From Bacteroidota bacterium (GTDB lineage Bacteria; Bacteroidota; Bacteroidia; 2-12-FULL-35-15): a stretch of DNA of 64,000 bases. The notes under the pieces were generated by a model. That model was given only the letters and a program-made list of their open reading frames with translations, did not search any database and was not told where the DNA came from. The stretch is from the NCBI GenBank assembly GCA_947449315.1, contig CANFRC010000005.1, positions 1 through 64,000 on the forward strand, in the 5' to 3' direction. A program made the translations under genes and the position numbers. Shown here piece after piece: positions 30,751-39,883 of the stretch (its first letter is position 1; every line of letters starts with the position of its first letter).

Positions 30751-32616
30751 TTATTTTAAACGATAATCTTCAAAAACAATCTGCTGAAAAGCATGGGCTT
30801 TGGAGGTCAAGCTGTCTGAAAGGTGATTGTTATCATTAAATGAGTTGAAGATCAGGTTTTTGACATTCTGTTGGTACCCGATATACCCTTGGTCGCTCAC
30901 GAAACCTGCACCGCTGTTGCTGCAATAGAAAGCGAAGGGTTTTGTACCCGGATTGAACATGTTTTTTCCCCACACATATTGTTTGGCTTCTTCGTCTAGC
31001 TTCATCTGTTTTAAAATGGTCTTGGTAATGTCTACCTGAGAAAATACCGATGTGATTTCTTTTCCTCTGAATGGAGCTTCGATCACATCTCCGAAAAATA
31101 CCAATGGGATGCGGTGGTATTCTGGATCATAAACGCTGAACTGTTTTTGACACCCATGGCTATGATCCGACACGATTACAAAAAGCGTGTTTTTGTACCA
31201 ACTTTGTTTCTTCGCTTCATTAAAAAAGTGTTGAAATGCTTTATCAGCATAGCTGATCCCATTTACATATTCGTTTTCGAAGGCAGTTAGTTGCTTCTTT
31301 TCTCCCGGGAAATCATAGGGCATATGGGTGCTGAGGGTGAACCAGGCATATACAAAGGGCGGTTTTGCTGCATTCAACAGCTGCAGGTATTCTTTTTCCA
31401 TGTCGCTATCTTGAATACCCAGCTTTCCTCTTAACAGACGGCTGTTCATATCAATCTCTTCTTTTACTACATCAAACTTTTTGTTGTAGATATAGCTTTT
31501 AATATTACCATAATTCAAGTCGCCACCAAACAAAAATCCGCTCTGATAGCCTTCTTTTTTCAAATCCTGATTGATGCAGGGAAGTTTAGCCGATTTTGAA
31601 CTTTGGTTGATGATGCATATGTGCGGTGCGCAAGGAAAACCGCTTAGTACAGCAGGGATGCCCTGGTCGGAAACATAGCCTGCCGGATATAGTTTTGTAA
31701 AACGAATGCCTTGCCTACTTAAACTGTCCATAAAAGGTGCAAAGTCATCACCACCGAACGACTTTATTCCATAAGCACTCCAGCCTTCCATTATAATAAA
31801 AACAATATTCGGACGTGTTGTTTTCAGGAAAGAAATGGTTGTGTCTGTATCTGTTTTATAGAGATCCTTAACAATCTCATTCGCCTTTGTTATTTCAAAA
31901 TACTTGTAGGGATTTTCTCTCGAATTTTTTGCATAATCGGCAATATTGTCCATCATATTCCAAAGTGGATTTACAGTAGCATCATTCACTACCGGCAGGG
32001 TACAAAAAAATGCATCACTATCCTGAATCGGTATTTGCTGTAACCCACCTCTTATACTGATAGCAGAAAAAGTTGCAGCAGCGATCAGGTAACTAAAACT
32101 TTTTACAAAGGAATTCGGTTCTATGGTTTGTAAATTTTTAAATGCAACCTTGCGGCTATAAACCCTAAAAAAAACAATACAACCGGTTATCGATAAAGAA
32201 AAGAAAAGGACCGTTAATCCGATAGATGTAGTTTTGAATACTTCGGAGGGGTGCATAAAATGGGCCAAAGCCTGTGTGCTCAATTTAGCTTTCCATTCAC
32301 GGTACAGACACATTTCTCCAATAGCAGTTAAAGCATAAAGAAGGATGAACAAATAGTTCCAACCATCCATGATAGAAAGGAAAATCTTTTTGCGGGAAAT
32401 AGCATACAGAAAGGTTAATATTATGGGAACCCCTGTTAAGTAGCCGATCATGGAAAGGTCTAAGCGGAGTGCTTTAAAAAAAGAACGCAATATCAGTGAG
32501 AACGGAACATCATGCAGTAAGGAAAGGATTCCGAAATAAAATACGATCCTGTATATAAAAAATAAAATAAACCAAAACGAAATTAAAAGAAGCGTGTGTT
32601 TGACTAACGATTTCAA
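30751..32616 (-). CDS. LTA synthase-like membrane phosphoglycerol transferase / sulfatase-fold enzyme
   Basis: The 621-residue protein has about five membrane segments in residues 1-190 and then an extracytoplasmic sulfatase-fold domain: NIVFIIMEGWSAYG (metal-binding Glu), VSDQGIPAVLSGFP (probable nucleophile Ser in place of the Thr of LtaS), TLSTHMPYDFPG and VIVSDHSHG (metal ligands). The layout equals LtaS/MdoB enzymes that move phosphoglycerol or phosphoethanolamine groups to surface glycans or lipids. Gram-negative Bacteroidetes lack lipoteichoic acid, so the acceptor is probably a periplasmic glycan or a lipid. It appears monocistronic and is divergent from ribF. Confidence 0.85.
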   Translation of the reverse strand: MKSLVKHTLLLISFWFILFFIYRIVFYFGILSLLHDVPFSLILRSFFKALRLDLSMIGYLTGVPIILTFLYAISRKKIFLSIMDGWNYLFILLYALTAIGEMCLYREWKAKLSTQALAHFMHPSEVFKTTSIGLTVLFFSLSITGCIVFFRVYSRKVAFKNLQTIEPNSFVKSFSYLIAAATFSAISIRGGLQQIPIQDSDAFFCTLPVVNDATVNPLWNMMDNIADYAKNSRENPYKYFEITKANEIVKDLYKTDTDTTISFLKTTRPNIVFIIMEGWSAYGIKSFGGDDFAPFMDSLSRQGIRFTKLYPAGYVSDQGIPAVLSGFPCAPHICIINQSSKSAKLPCINQDLKKEGYQSGFLFGGDLNYGNIKSYIYNKKFDVVKEEIDMNSRLLRGKLGIQDSDMEKEYLQLLNAAKPPFVYAWFTLSTHMPYDFPGEKKQLTAFENEYVNGISYADKAFQHFFNEAKKQSWYKNTLFVIVSDHSHGCQKQFSVYDPEYHRIPLVFFGDVIEAPFRGKEITSVFSQVDITKTILKQMKLDEEAKQYVWGKNMFNPGTKPFAFYCSNSGAGFVSDQGYIGYQQNVKNLIFNSFNDNNHLSDSLTSKAHAFQQIVFEDYRLK

Positions 32617-32699
32617 AGTTCAGTTTTTAATAATTAAGTGCGAAGTTATAAAACATTAATAAAATGAAGTAAATTCGTTGCAAATTTGTAAATGAAGCA

Positions 32700-33644
32700 G
32701 TGAAAGTTTATACCAATATTGAAGATTTTAAGAATGTCAGGAATCCAGTTGTGACCACAGGAACTTTTGATGGCGTTCATGTAGGACATCAGAAAATAAT
32801 TTCAAGGATAAAAGATGTTGCGAAAAATGAGAATGGTGAAACCGTGCTGCTTACTTTTTATCCCCATCCACGAATGGTTCTTTTCCCTGATGATAATGAG
32901 TTAAAACTGATCAATACGCAGGAGGAAAAAATAAAATTATTAGAACATTATGGTGTCGATCATTTAATAATTTATCCCTTCACAAAAGAGTTTTCCCGTT
33001 TAACATCTGTGGAATTTGTCAGAAATATTCTTGTCAATAAGATACAGACTAAACGTTTGATCATTGGTTATAATCATCACTTTGGAAGAAACAGAGAAGG
33101 TTCCTTCGATCATCTAAAAGAGTATGGTCCTTTGTATGGATTTGAGGTGGAAGAGATCACTGCGCAAGACATAGACAGCATCGAGATTAGTTCTACTAAG
33201 ATTCGCAATGCAGTTCAGGAAGGGGATATCACTATTGCAAATGAATACCTAGGGCATGCATATTCCTTAACTGGTAAAGTTGTTGCTGGAAAGCAATTAG
33301 GAAGAACGATTGGCTATCCTACTGCTAATATTTATATAGAAGATAAATACAAGTTGATCCCAGCTGACGGTGTTTATGCTGTTAATGTTGAACATGAAGG
33401 TGAAATGTATGGCGGAATGCTGAATATAGGGAACAACCCAACTGTTCAGGGTAAAGGAAGAAGCGTAGAAGTGAACATTTTTAATTTTAATAAGGATATA
33501 TATGGTGATGTCGCAACCATTTATTTTATAAAGCGTCTTAGAGATGAGCTAAAGTTTAATAACTTAGAGGAATTAAAAATAGCATTGAAAAAAGATAAAG
33601 AAGATTCATTGGCCATTCTGAATAACCATAGACTTGAAAAATAA
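32700..33644 (+). CDS. ribF: Bifunctional riboflavin kinase / FAD synthetase
   Basis: RibF turns riboflavin into FMN and then FAD. The 314-residue protein has the N-terminal nucleotidyltransferase domain with GTFDGVHVGHQKI, the YNHHFGRNREGS segment and SSTKIRNAVQEGDI, and the C-terminal kinase domain with GRTIGYPTANI and the GGMLNIGNNPTV block. Both activities should be intact. The start is a GTG at 32700; no ATG would keep the first beta strand. The next gene begins 11 bases before the ribF stop in another frame, suggesting coupling. Confidence 0.95.
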   Translation: MKVYTNIEDFKNVRNPVVTTGTFDGVHVGHQKIISRIKDVAKNENGETVLLTFYPHPRMVLFPDDNELKLINTQEEKIKLLEHYGVDHLIIYPFTKEFSRLTSVEFVRNILVNKIQTKRLIIGYNHHFGRNREGSFDHLKEYGPLYGFEVEEITAQDIDSIEISSTKIRNAVQEGDITIANEYLGHAYSLTGKVVAGKQLGRTIGYPTANIYIEDKYKLIPADGVYAVNVEHEGEMYGGMLNIGNNPTVQGKGRSVEVNIFNFNKDIYGDVATIYFIKRLRDELKFNNLEELKIALKKDKEDSLAILNNHRLEK

Positions 33645-34269
33645 GTATTCACATAAAAATAAATTAAAGGCGCTAACAATGATGTTAGTGTTTTCTGTTC
33701 TTTTCTTCCAGAAATCGGTAGGTCAAACCGTTTTATTGGATTCGCTTACGTTGGATACATTAACTGCATATACCAGTATCGAGTCAGCTATGAAAGATCC
33801 AGAAAAAGTGATCAAGTTGGAATTACGCAAAAAGAGGTTGAAATCATTTCCAATGGAAATATTGAAATTTCCGAATCTTCAGTATCTGGACTTAAGTAAA
33901 AATGATATTAAAGATCTTCCAGTGGAAATAGGTCAGTTAAATAATCTGCAATATTTTGCCATATCAAAAAACGGACTTCAGGAACTACCTCTTCAGATTG
34001 GTGAGCTAACTAACTTATATTATCTAAATGCGAACCAGAACGATCTGTCATCCCTTCCGCCTCAGATCGGGAAGTTGACGAAACTCCGAAATTTAGATCT
34101 TTGGAGTAATAATATCGACAAATTCCCTGATGAATTAATGAATTTAAAAAGTTTGAAAGTGCTTGATCTTCGTGTAATATTGATTCCCGATATGCAACAA
34201 AATAATTTGCAGGCGCTACTTCCGAATACAAAGATTTATTTTTCCCCATTCTGCAAATGTCAACAGTAA
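33634..34269 (+). CDS. Secreted leucine-rich repeat protein
   Basis: The 211-residue product has a signal-like N terminus (SVLFFQKSVGQ) and about five 23-residue leucine-rich repeats such as LQYLDLSKNDIKDLPVEIG and LRNLDLWSNNIDKFPDEL. LRR solenoids bind proteins. A short cysteine-containing tail (SPFCKCQQ) ends it. The start is uncertain: TTG at 33634 overlaps ribF by 11 bases and gives a well-formed signal with a basic N region; ATG at 33679 is the alternative. Location may be periplasmic or the surface. No partner can be named. Confidence 0.75.
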   Translation: MKNKYSHKNKLKALTMMLVFSVLFFQKSVGQTVLLDSLTLDTLTAYTSIESAMKDPEKVIKLELRKKRLKSFPMEILKFPNLQYLDLSKNDIKDLPVEIGQLNNLQYFAISKNGLQELPLQIGELTNLYYLNANQNDLSSLPPQIGKLTKLRNLDLWSNNIDKFPDELMNLKSLKVLDLRVILIPDMQQNNLQALLPNTKIYFSPFCKCQQ

Positions 34270-34372
34270 TCGATATTCTGATAGAGATGGAACTATGTTG
34301 TCGCGTGTTATTTCGATCTGCCATTACTGAGAAACAAGCTCATCGAATTACTCGATTTTAGAATTTTTAAAA

Positions 34373-35338
34373 ATGCAATTCCACCTTCCATTTTCCATTC
34401 CTGCTTTTTCTGAAAAGATCAACTACTCCGATAAAATGTTATTGATGGGTTCTTGCTTTGCAGAAAATATTGGTGATACATTAAATCGTTATAAATTTGA
34501 TGTAACTATTAATCCGCATGGTGTGCTTTATAACCCTTCTAGCATTGCTGTTGCATTGCGTTCCTATGTTGAAAATAAAAAACTTCAGGAAGCGGATCTG
34601 TTTTATGCAAATGAAACATGGAATTCAAAAGATCATCATAGCCGGTTTTCAAATACAAATCAACAAACCTGTCTAACGGAGATCAATGATGCAATCTCTG
34701 GGGGGCATCAGCAGATCAAAAATGCCGAATGGCTTTTTATCACCTTTGGTTCATCTTTTATTTATAAACGCAATGGTCAGCTTGTTGGGAATTGTCATAA
34801 ACTTCCGCAAAAAGAATTTGTAAAATCCATGCTCACTTCAGCTGAGATTATAGAAGATTACAGGTCACTTATTCAGGAACTAAAAAAAATAAATAAGAAT
34901 TTAAAAATAGTTTTTACAGTGAGTCCCGTCAGATATGTTCGTGATGGCTTAGTTGAAAACAATCATAGCAAAGCTCGATTGATCGAGGCGGTGCATCATT
35001 TGGTGGAAGAATACGCGAACGTATTTTATTTTCCGGCTTATGAATTAGTAATGGATGATCTGAGAGATTACCGCTTTTATAAAAGTGATTTGCTTCATCC
35101 AAATGAACAAGCGATTGAATATGTTTTTGAGGAATTAATGACAGCCACTTTTTCAGAAGCAACTAAGTTGCTGTTCGGTAAATTAAAAGATATTATCACT
35201 GCAAAACATCACCGCCCCTTCCATCCGGAAACAGAAGCTTTTGTGAAATTCAAAAATACATATTTGATTCGTTGTAACGAATTGCAACAAGAATTCCCCT
35301 TGTTAAATCTGAAGGATGAGCTGGATTATTTCGGATAA
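34373..35338 (+). CDS. GSCFA domain-containing protein
   Basis: The 321-residue protein belongs to the GSCFA family, named for the motif GSCFAENIG near residue 27, and is distantly related to SGNH/GDSL hydrolases. The Ser of the motif, GVLYNPSSI, FITFGSSFIYK, FTVSPVRYVRDG and the late D-x-x-H (SDLLHPNEQAIEYV) fit a serine hydrolase or acyl-esterase site. There is no signal peptide, so it is probably cytoplasmic. The substrate is unknown. It is followed by a short intergenic hairpin and the convergent TonB receptor. Confidence 0.85.
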   Translation: MQFHLPFSIPAFSEKINYSDKMLLMGSCFAENIGDTLNRYKFDVTINPHGVLYNPSSIAVALRSYVENKKLQEADLFYANETWNSKDHHSRFSNTNQQTCLTEINDAISGGHQQIKNAEWLFITFGSSFIYKRNGQLVGNCHKLPQKEFVKSMLTSAEIIEDYRSLIQELKKINKNLKIVFTVSPVRYVRDGLVENNHSKARLIEAVHHLVEEYANVFYFPAYELVMDDLRDYRFYKSDLLHPNEQAIEYVFEELMTATFSEATKLLFGKLKDIITAKHHRPFHPETEAFVKFKNTYLIRCNELQQEFPLLNLKDELDYFG

Positions 35339-35339
35339 T

Positions 35340-35375
35340 AAAGTCAGCCCCTCTCCAAGGGAGAAGGGCTTAGGC
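35340..35375. repeat. GC-rich hairpin between convergent genes
   Basis: CCCTCTCC and GGGAGAAGGG in this 38-bp gap form a hairpin that could end transcription from both sides. A pyrimidine/purine hairpin of this kind (CCTCTCC-AAGG-GAGAAGG) recurs between genes in many Bacteroidetes genomes as far as I recall; only one copy is seen here. Confidence 0.55.
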
Positions 35376-35377
35376 TT

Positions 35378-37834
35378 CTAAAATTTCAGCGTCAATCCAA
35401 TTAAATAATTTGCTCCCGCCTGCGGATAATAAAAATTTTCTACGGTATGAGCGCCTCCATAAATATACCCATATGTATATCCGTTAGATTCATATTTCTC
35501 GCTGAATAAATTATTAATACATGCAGTCAACCCTATTTCATGGATATACTTTGTTTTAAAGCTGTAGTTGATTCTAAGGTTATTCACAAAAAAAGCATCC
35601 AGTTTTCTTGCGCTGCTGGAGGTGTTATCTAAAAACTGAGCCCCTACATATTTACTGATAAAACTGAATTTTAAATTTTTTAGCGGTTCAAATGTTAAGG
35701 TGCTTCCAATAATTACATTCGGCGAAAATGCAATGTCAGATAATTTGTAGGTATTTATTCGTTGAGCAGTGCTGTCGTAATTATCGACGTACTCGTTAAA
35801 GTTTTTTATTTTATTTCGGCTTATGGTTGCATTTCCATTCCAGAATAAACTGTTTAAAATTTTTATTCCGAATTCGGCTTCAATTCCTTCTCTATAACTT
35901 TTAGCAACATTGGTGCGGTTGTAGGCTCCTACATCATTTAGTTTGCCGGTCAATACCAATTGGTTCTTGTAGTTCATGTAATATAGATTCAATGCCCACA
36001 TTGCATTTTTTATGTTTTGCTTGTAACCAACTTCCAGGTTGTGCAGCGTTTCAAATTTAGGTCGGCTTTTTGGTGTTGATTGTGTATAATCATCGCGGCT
36101 AGGTTCTTTGTTTCCGATGCTGAAGGATGCATATGCACTTGCATTAGAGCAGATGTTGTAATTAATTCCAATCTTAGGATTCACAAAACCTAATGTTGCG
36201 TTTTGTTGAATGTTTCTTAAACTGTCATCAAATCCAAGGAAGGAATAATTTACAATCCTGTATTGAAGATCAGCAAATACATTCAGATTTTTCATTATTT
36301 GATAATTGGCTTTCGCAAAAAAATTGAAATCAGTTTTGTTGGCTGTGTCGTTATAATAATTTTTATAGAGTTCGCTGTTGGAACTGTGTTCCGCCCAGAT
36401 GATTTCTCCATAATGAGCTCCTTCATATTTGTTTAATGCACCACCTAGTGTGGCAGAAAAGTTTTTATGACTATTGTAATTCAAGGAAAAGGTAGTGCCA
36501 TAAAAATTATTATCGAGCCAACGTCTTCTGACTAAATTTGTGGAGGTGATGGTGTCGGTTCCTATCACAACATCTTGTAATCCATAACTGCTGTATGATT
36601 GCCCTTTTTTATATTCTTCATAATATCCTTTTCCTTTTGTAAAATGCAAAGCAACATTTGCATTCCAAAAGCGGTTGAATTCATGCGAAAAATGTAGCTG
36701 ATAATAATCTTGTTTGTAGTGGTCAACCTGATTTTTATACGTAAACTGATTGTACGTTCTGCTGTTGGAGTTTAACAAATGATCGCCCTCTTCCGCATCC
36801 AATCCATTTCGTAGAATATAGTCATTCATGCCTTGAACGTCTCCTTTTAAGCGCGATTCAGGAATACCGTTCCAAGCTTGATAGGTTTCTTCGTATCCGG
36901 AGAAGGTAATCAATTTGATGATATTTTTTTTACCGTAATAGGCGCCAGACAGATAATAGGATTTGAGGTCAGAGTCCGCTTTGTCAATAAAACCGTTAGA
37001 AGATACCTTAGAGAAACGCGCATCAAAAGCAAATTTATCATCAATCAATCCTGATCCAACATTTACTGTATTCTTTAATGTATTAAATGAGCCGAACGAT
37101 GAATTGAACTCACCGTATCCTTTCGGATTTAGTTTTGTGGTTTGTATGTTTATGCTTCCTCCAAATGCGCCAGCTCCGTTTGTTGAAGTTCCAACTCCAC
37201 GTTGCACCTGAATGTTGTCGATGCTCGATGCAATATCCGGAAGGTCTACCCAAAAGGTTCCTTGTGATTCAGCATCATTAACGGGAATACCATTGATGGT
37301 TACATTAATTCTTGTCGCATCAACTCCTCGAATATGAATGCCGGTGTATCCAACACCCGCTCCTGCATCGGAGGTAGTAACAACAGATGGAAGTTGATTC
37401 AGCAAGTAGGGAAGGTCTGTTCCTAAATTTTGTTCCGCAATTTGCTTTTTATCAATCGTAGAATATGACATTGCCGATTTTTCATCTGCCCGAGTGGATT
37501 GCACAATTACTTCATCAATTAAAATTGTGTTTTCGCTCAGTAGTAGTTCAATTTTTTTATTTTCTATGAGATCAATGGTGTCTGATACATGTTGAAAGCC
37601 GAGGTAACTCACCTGCAGGATATAGAGCCCTTTTTTTAAATTTTTTATTTCAAAATTTCCTTCCGGATCACTTTTTGCTGCGATGAACGTATTCTCCAGA
37701 CGGATGGTTGCCCCGGAAATAAGTTCTCCAGAAACTTTGTTTTTTATTTTTCCAGCAATACTGAATTGAGAAAAGGTCATACATGGCAGCGCCATCAGCA
37801 CGACTGTAGCTAAACTTTTTTTTGTGTTAAACAT
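35378..37834 (-). CDS. TonB-dependent outer-membrane receptor, TPP-riboswitch controlled (thiamine receptor candidate)
   Basis: The 818-residue receptor has a signal peptide (cleavage near TFSQ), a carboxypeptidase-regulatory-like beta domain (GATIRLENTFIAAKSDPEG), a plug with YLLNQLPSVVTT and IHIRGVDATRINVTINGIPVND, and a 22-strand-type barrel ending GLTLKF. It imports a scarce nutrient using TonB energy. A TPP riboswitch lies in its leader, so the ligand should be thiamine or a precursor, as for the receptors called Omr1 in the literature. The PnuC-like transporter and ThiE-like gene upstream agree with this. The ligand itself is inferred from regulation, not from the protein. Confidence 0.9.
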   Translation of the reverse strand: MFNTKKSLATVVLMALPCMTFSQFSIAGKIKNKVSGELISGATIRLENTFIAAKSDPEGNFEIKNLKKGLYILQVSYLGFQHVSDTIDLIENKKIELLLSENTILIDEVIVQSTRADEKSAMSYSTIDKKQIAEQNLGTDLPYLLNQLPSVVTTSDAGAGVGYTGIHIRGVDATRINVTINGIPVNDAESQGTFWVDLPDIASSIDNIQVQRGVGTSTNGAGAFGGSINIQTTKLNPKGYGEFNSSFGSFNTLKNTVNVGSGLIDDKFAFDARFSKVSSNGFIDKADSDLKSYYLSGAYYGKKNIIKLITFSGYEETYQAWNGIPESRLKGDVQGMNDYILRNGLDAEEGDHLLNSNSRTYNQFTYKNQVDHYKQDYYQLHFSHEFNRFWNANVALHFTKGKGYYEEYKKGQSYSSYGLQDVVIGTDTITSTNLVRRRWLDNNFYGTTFSLNYNSHKNFSATLGGALNKYEGAHYGEIIWAEHSSNSELYKNYYNDTANKTDFNFFAKANYQIMKNLNVFADLQYRIVNYSFLGFDDSLRNIQQNATLGFVNPKIGINYNICSNASAYASFSIGNKEPSRDDYTQSTPKSRPKFETLHNLEVGYKQNIKNAMWALNLYYMNYKNQLVLTGKLNDVGAYNRTNVAKSYREGIEAEFGIKILNSLFWNGNATISRNKIKNFNEYVDNYDSTAQRINTYKLSDIAFSPNVIIGSTLTFEPLKNLKFSFISKYVGAQFLDNTSSSARKLDAFFVNNLRINYSFKTKYIHEIGLTACINNLFSEKYESNGYTYGYIYGGAHTVENFYYPQAGANYLIGLTLKF

Positions 37835-37901
37835 GTGATAATTTTTTTAGTTAAACGTATAGCAGCAAAGGGCAAGCAGCTACTATTTTTTTAACAAAAC
37901 C

Positions 37902-38013
37902 ATTCCCTACGCAGGCATTATCCTGATCAGGTGCATAAACAGAAGCTTTTGGAGCTCTTGTTTATTGGGTGTAATCTCAGCTATATGTTTAATAATAAAA
38001 TATAGCACCCCTT
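37902..38013 (-). promoter_or_regulatory. TPP riboswitch (THI element)
   Basis: The minus strand reads GGGGTGC, then GCTGAGATTACACCC, a variable stem-loop, ACCTGATCAGGATAATGCC and TGCGTAGGGAA. These are all the conserved blocks of the thiamine pyrophosphate aptamer, including the pyrimidine-sensor CTGAGA loop and the pyrophosphate-sensor region. The receptor start codon lies about 70 bases further on. High TPP should lower expression. A TAATTTTG -7-like box is just upstream at 38023-38030. Confidence 0.96.
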
Positions 38014-38078
38014 TAAGATGCGTCAAAATTATAAATTAATTTTGGATAATAAGAAGAAAATATTTTTTTGCAACAGTG

Positions 38079-38609
38079 TTATGGTAGAAAAAGGTCTACC
38101 TGCGCAATACATTTTTTTAAACGGTTATCACCTGTGCCATCAATTATTTTGTAATTAGCTTGAATGTTTTTTAATTCACTTTCATAACGATCAAAAAGGA
38201 ATTGTCTTCGGTGCGGATTTTCTCGCAAAGGGTCTTTTTCCCATGGCAGATCAGGAGAAGTGAGCAGGTATAGGTCGTATTTGAATTCAAGAATGTTTTT
38301 TATGATCCATTCCGGTGATGTATTAAAAACTTCTTCACACCATATTTTAGAAATGATCAATTCCGTATCGACAAAAATAAGTTTATTTGCAGATGCTAGT
38401 TTGTTTTGTTCTTGCAATAATTGTTCTTTCGCAATTTTAACAATATCTTCTAAGGTATATTTTCTATTAATTCCATTTAAATAAGTTCGTGCATATTCCG
38501 GTACCCAGACTGTGTTATAGTGTTTGGCGAGTGCTTCTGAAAGTGTTGATTTAGCAGTGCTTTCAGGACCGATAAGTGCAATGCGGACTATGCCATTTTT
38601 TTGCGCCAT
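38079..38609 (-). CDS. P-loop ATPase / kinase of the NadR ribosylnicotinamide-kinase type
   Basis: The 176-residue protein resembles the C-terminal kinase domain of NadR: Walker A GPESTAKST, then WVPEYARTYL, the FVDTELIISKIW segment (Walker B-like) and DLPWEKDPLRENPHRR. The NadR nucleotidyltransferase and repressor domains are missing. It overlaps the PnuC-like gene by 22 bases, a strong sign of coupled synthesis, so it probably phosphorylates what that transporter brings in. In NAD salvage this would be nicotinamide riboside. In a TPP-regulated setting it could be thiamine or hydroxymethylpyrimidine; I cannot choose from sequence. Confidence 0.8.
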   Translation of the reverse strand: MAQKNGIVRIALIGPESTAKSTLSEALAKHYNTVWVPEYARTYLNGINRKYTLEDIVKIAKEQLLQEQNKLASANKLIFVDTELIISKIWCEEVFNTSPEWIIKNILEFKYDLYLLTSPDLPWEKDPLRENPHRRQFLFDRYESELKNIQANYKIIDGTGDNRLKKCIAQVDLFLP

Positions 38610-39190
38610 GAAAAATATCCTGTTATTGACATCGAAATAAAAACAATGTAAAGTAATGCGTATAAATAAAATCCCCTATTAGCAAAAAGTAAAATTCCTA
38701 ACGCGTCGAGAATGATCCAGTAGATCCAGTTCTCAATTAATTTTCGAGCGGTCATCCAGGTTGCAATAATACTAAACGCTGTTATAAATGCATCTAGATA
38801 GGGCATTGCTTGCGTTGAGTATTTTTTGGCAACAAAGGCAAATGGGATCCAGACAATAATTCCAAGAAGTATCAAATAGCTATTTTTTAGTAATGAAAGT
38901 TTTGAAATTGGTAGTGCCTCTTTTTTTTCTGAACCGTGTATCCATTTATACCAGCCATAAAAACCGATAATGACATAAAAGATATTTAATCCGCTTTCAA
39001 AAAATAAATTGCCTGAAAAGCACAAATAAGCAGTAAGAACACTTGCAATGATTCCGAATAACCAGCCCAAACTATTTTCAAAAGCTATTAAAATAATATA
39101 GGCCAAAGAGCAGATGAAACCGGCCCATTCAGTTTTGCTTGTTTGCGAAATTGCATTTGATAAGGAAGAAGTGATGTCGGAAAAGTGCAT
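38588..39190 (-). CDS. PnuC-family vitamin transporter (PnuT candidate)
   Basis: The 200-residue inner-membrane protein has about seven hydrophobic segments and the family segments ENSLGWLFGI, NIFYVIIGFYGWYKW and LYALLYIVFISMSITGYFSWRK. PnuC proteins carry nicotinamide riboside, PnuT thiamine, PnuX riboflavin, by facilitated diffusion with trapping by a kinase. Next to a TPP-controlled receptor and a ThiE-like gene, thiamine is the more likely cargo, but the NadR-like kinase overlapping its 3' end leaves nicotinamide riboside possible. Confidence 0.85.
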   Translation of the reverse strand: MHFSDITSSLSNAISQTSKTEWAGFICSLAYIILIAFENSLGWLFGIIASVLTAYLCFSGNLFFESGLNIFYVIIGFYGWYKWIHGSEKKEALPISKLSLLKNSYLILLGIIVWIPFAFVAKKYSTQAMPYLDAFITAFSIIATWMTARKLIENWIYWIILDALGILLFANRGFYLYALLYIVFISMSITGYFSWRKKMA

Positions 39191-39204
39191 TGAAAAGATC
39201 TAAA

Positions 39205-39840
39205 TTATTCAATTTTTATTTTCAACTCCTTAAACCGTTCAATCAATTTGTAGAACTCAAGAAGCGGGTCCTTCTTTTTCCAGATAGAGCTATAGAAAGC
39301 CAAGCCTTCAAAACCAATCTGATTCGCTTTTTCTATTACGGTGATATCGATGCCGCCACGTGCCACTACTTTTATTTTAGAATTTTCAATGGCCGTTATT
39401 AATGTATGTTCCGTGTATCCTCCTTGAAATTTACTGTTAAGGCTATCGAAGATCGGACTCAAAAAAACATAATCGTAATCATAGCTCTGATTTTCATCTA
39501 ATACCTGGCCGATGTTATTAAAAGAAGTGGAAATTTGAATGCTAGGGTTTTTAAATTTTATAATCTTAATGTTCATCCAAGTTTTGAATTTTCTCTTAAG
39601 ATGTGTCTTCGTCAAGTGTATGCCTTTTAAATTGAATTTATAGGCAAGTTTATGATGAGAATGAATTACGATACGGTTGTGATAAACAGCCGGAATACTT
39701 TTTAAAAGATTTATGGCACTGTTTGTAGAATTTCTAGGTTTCCTTATATGGAACGTCTCTAATCCTGCTTCAAATAACTTAGTGATGATATGAGCTTCAT
39801 TTTCTATAGAACTCGAACTCGATATTACAATTAACTTCAT
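39205..39840 (-). CDS. Thiamine phosphate synthase-like protein (ThiE/TenI family, atypical motifs)
   Basis: The 211-residue TIM-barrel protein keeps the outline of ThiE: LETFHIRKP, then IHLTKTHL, VFLSPIFDS and VVARGGID with a late GFEGLAFYSSIW phosphate-binding end. The normal QLREK is FHIRKP and the usual N-D metal segment is replaced by IHSHHKLAYKF, so metal and pyrophosphate handling may be changed. It may be a ThiE variant, a TenI-like tautomerase, or a sensor. It lies 14 bases before the PnuC-like gene, which supports a thiamine role. I leave the symbol blank because of the motif changes. Confidence 0.7.
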   Translation of the reverse strand: MKLIVISSSSSIENEAHIITKLFEAGLETFHIRKPRNSTNSAINLLKSIPAVYHNRIVIHSHHKLAYKFNLKGIHLTKTHLKRKFKTWMNIKIIKFKNPSIQISTSFNNIGQVLDENQSYDYDYVFLSPIFDSLNSKFQGGYTEHTLITAIENSKIKVVARGGIDITVIEKANQIGFEGLAFYSSIWKKKDPLLEFYKLIERFKELKIKIE

Positions 39841-39883
39841 GCTTTTTTTTTCGTTATTGAGATTTTCAACTATTTATTATTCC

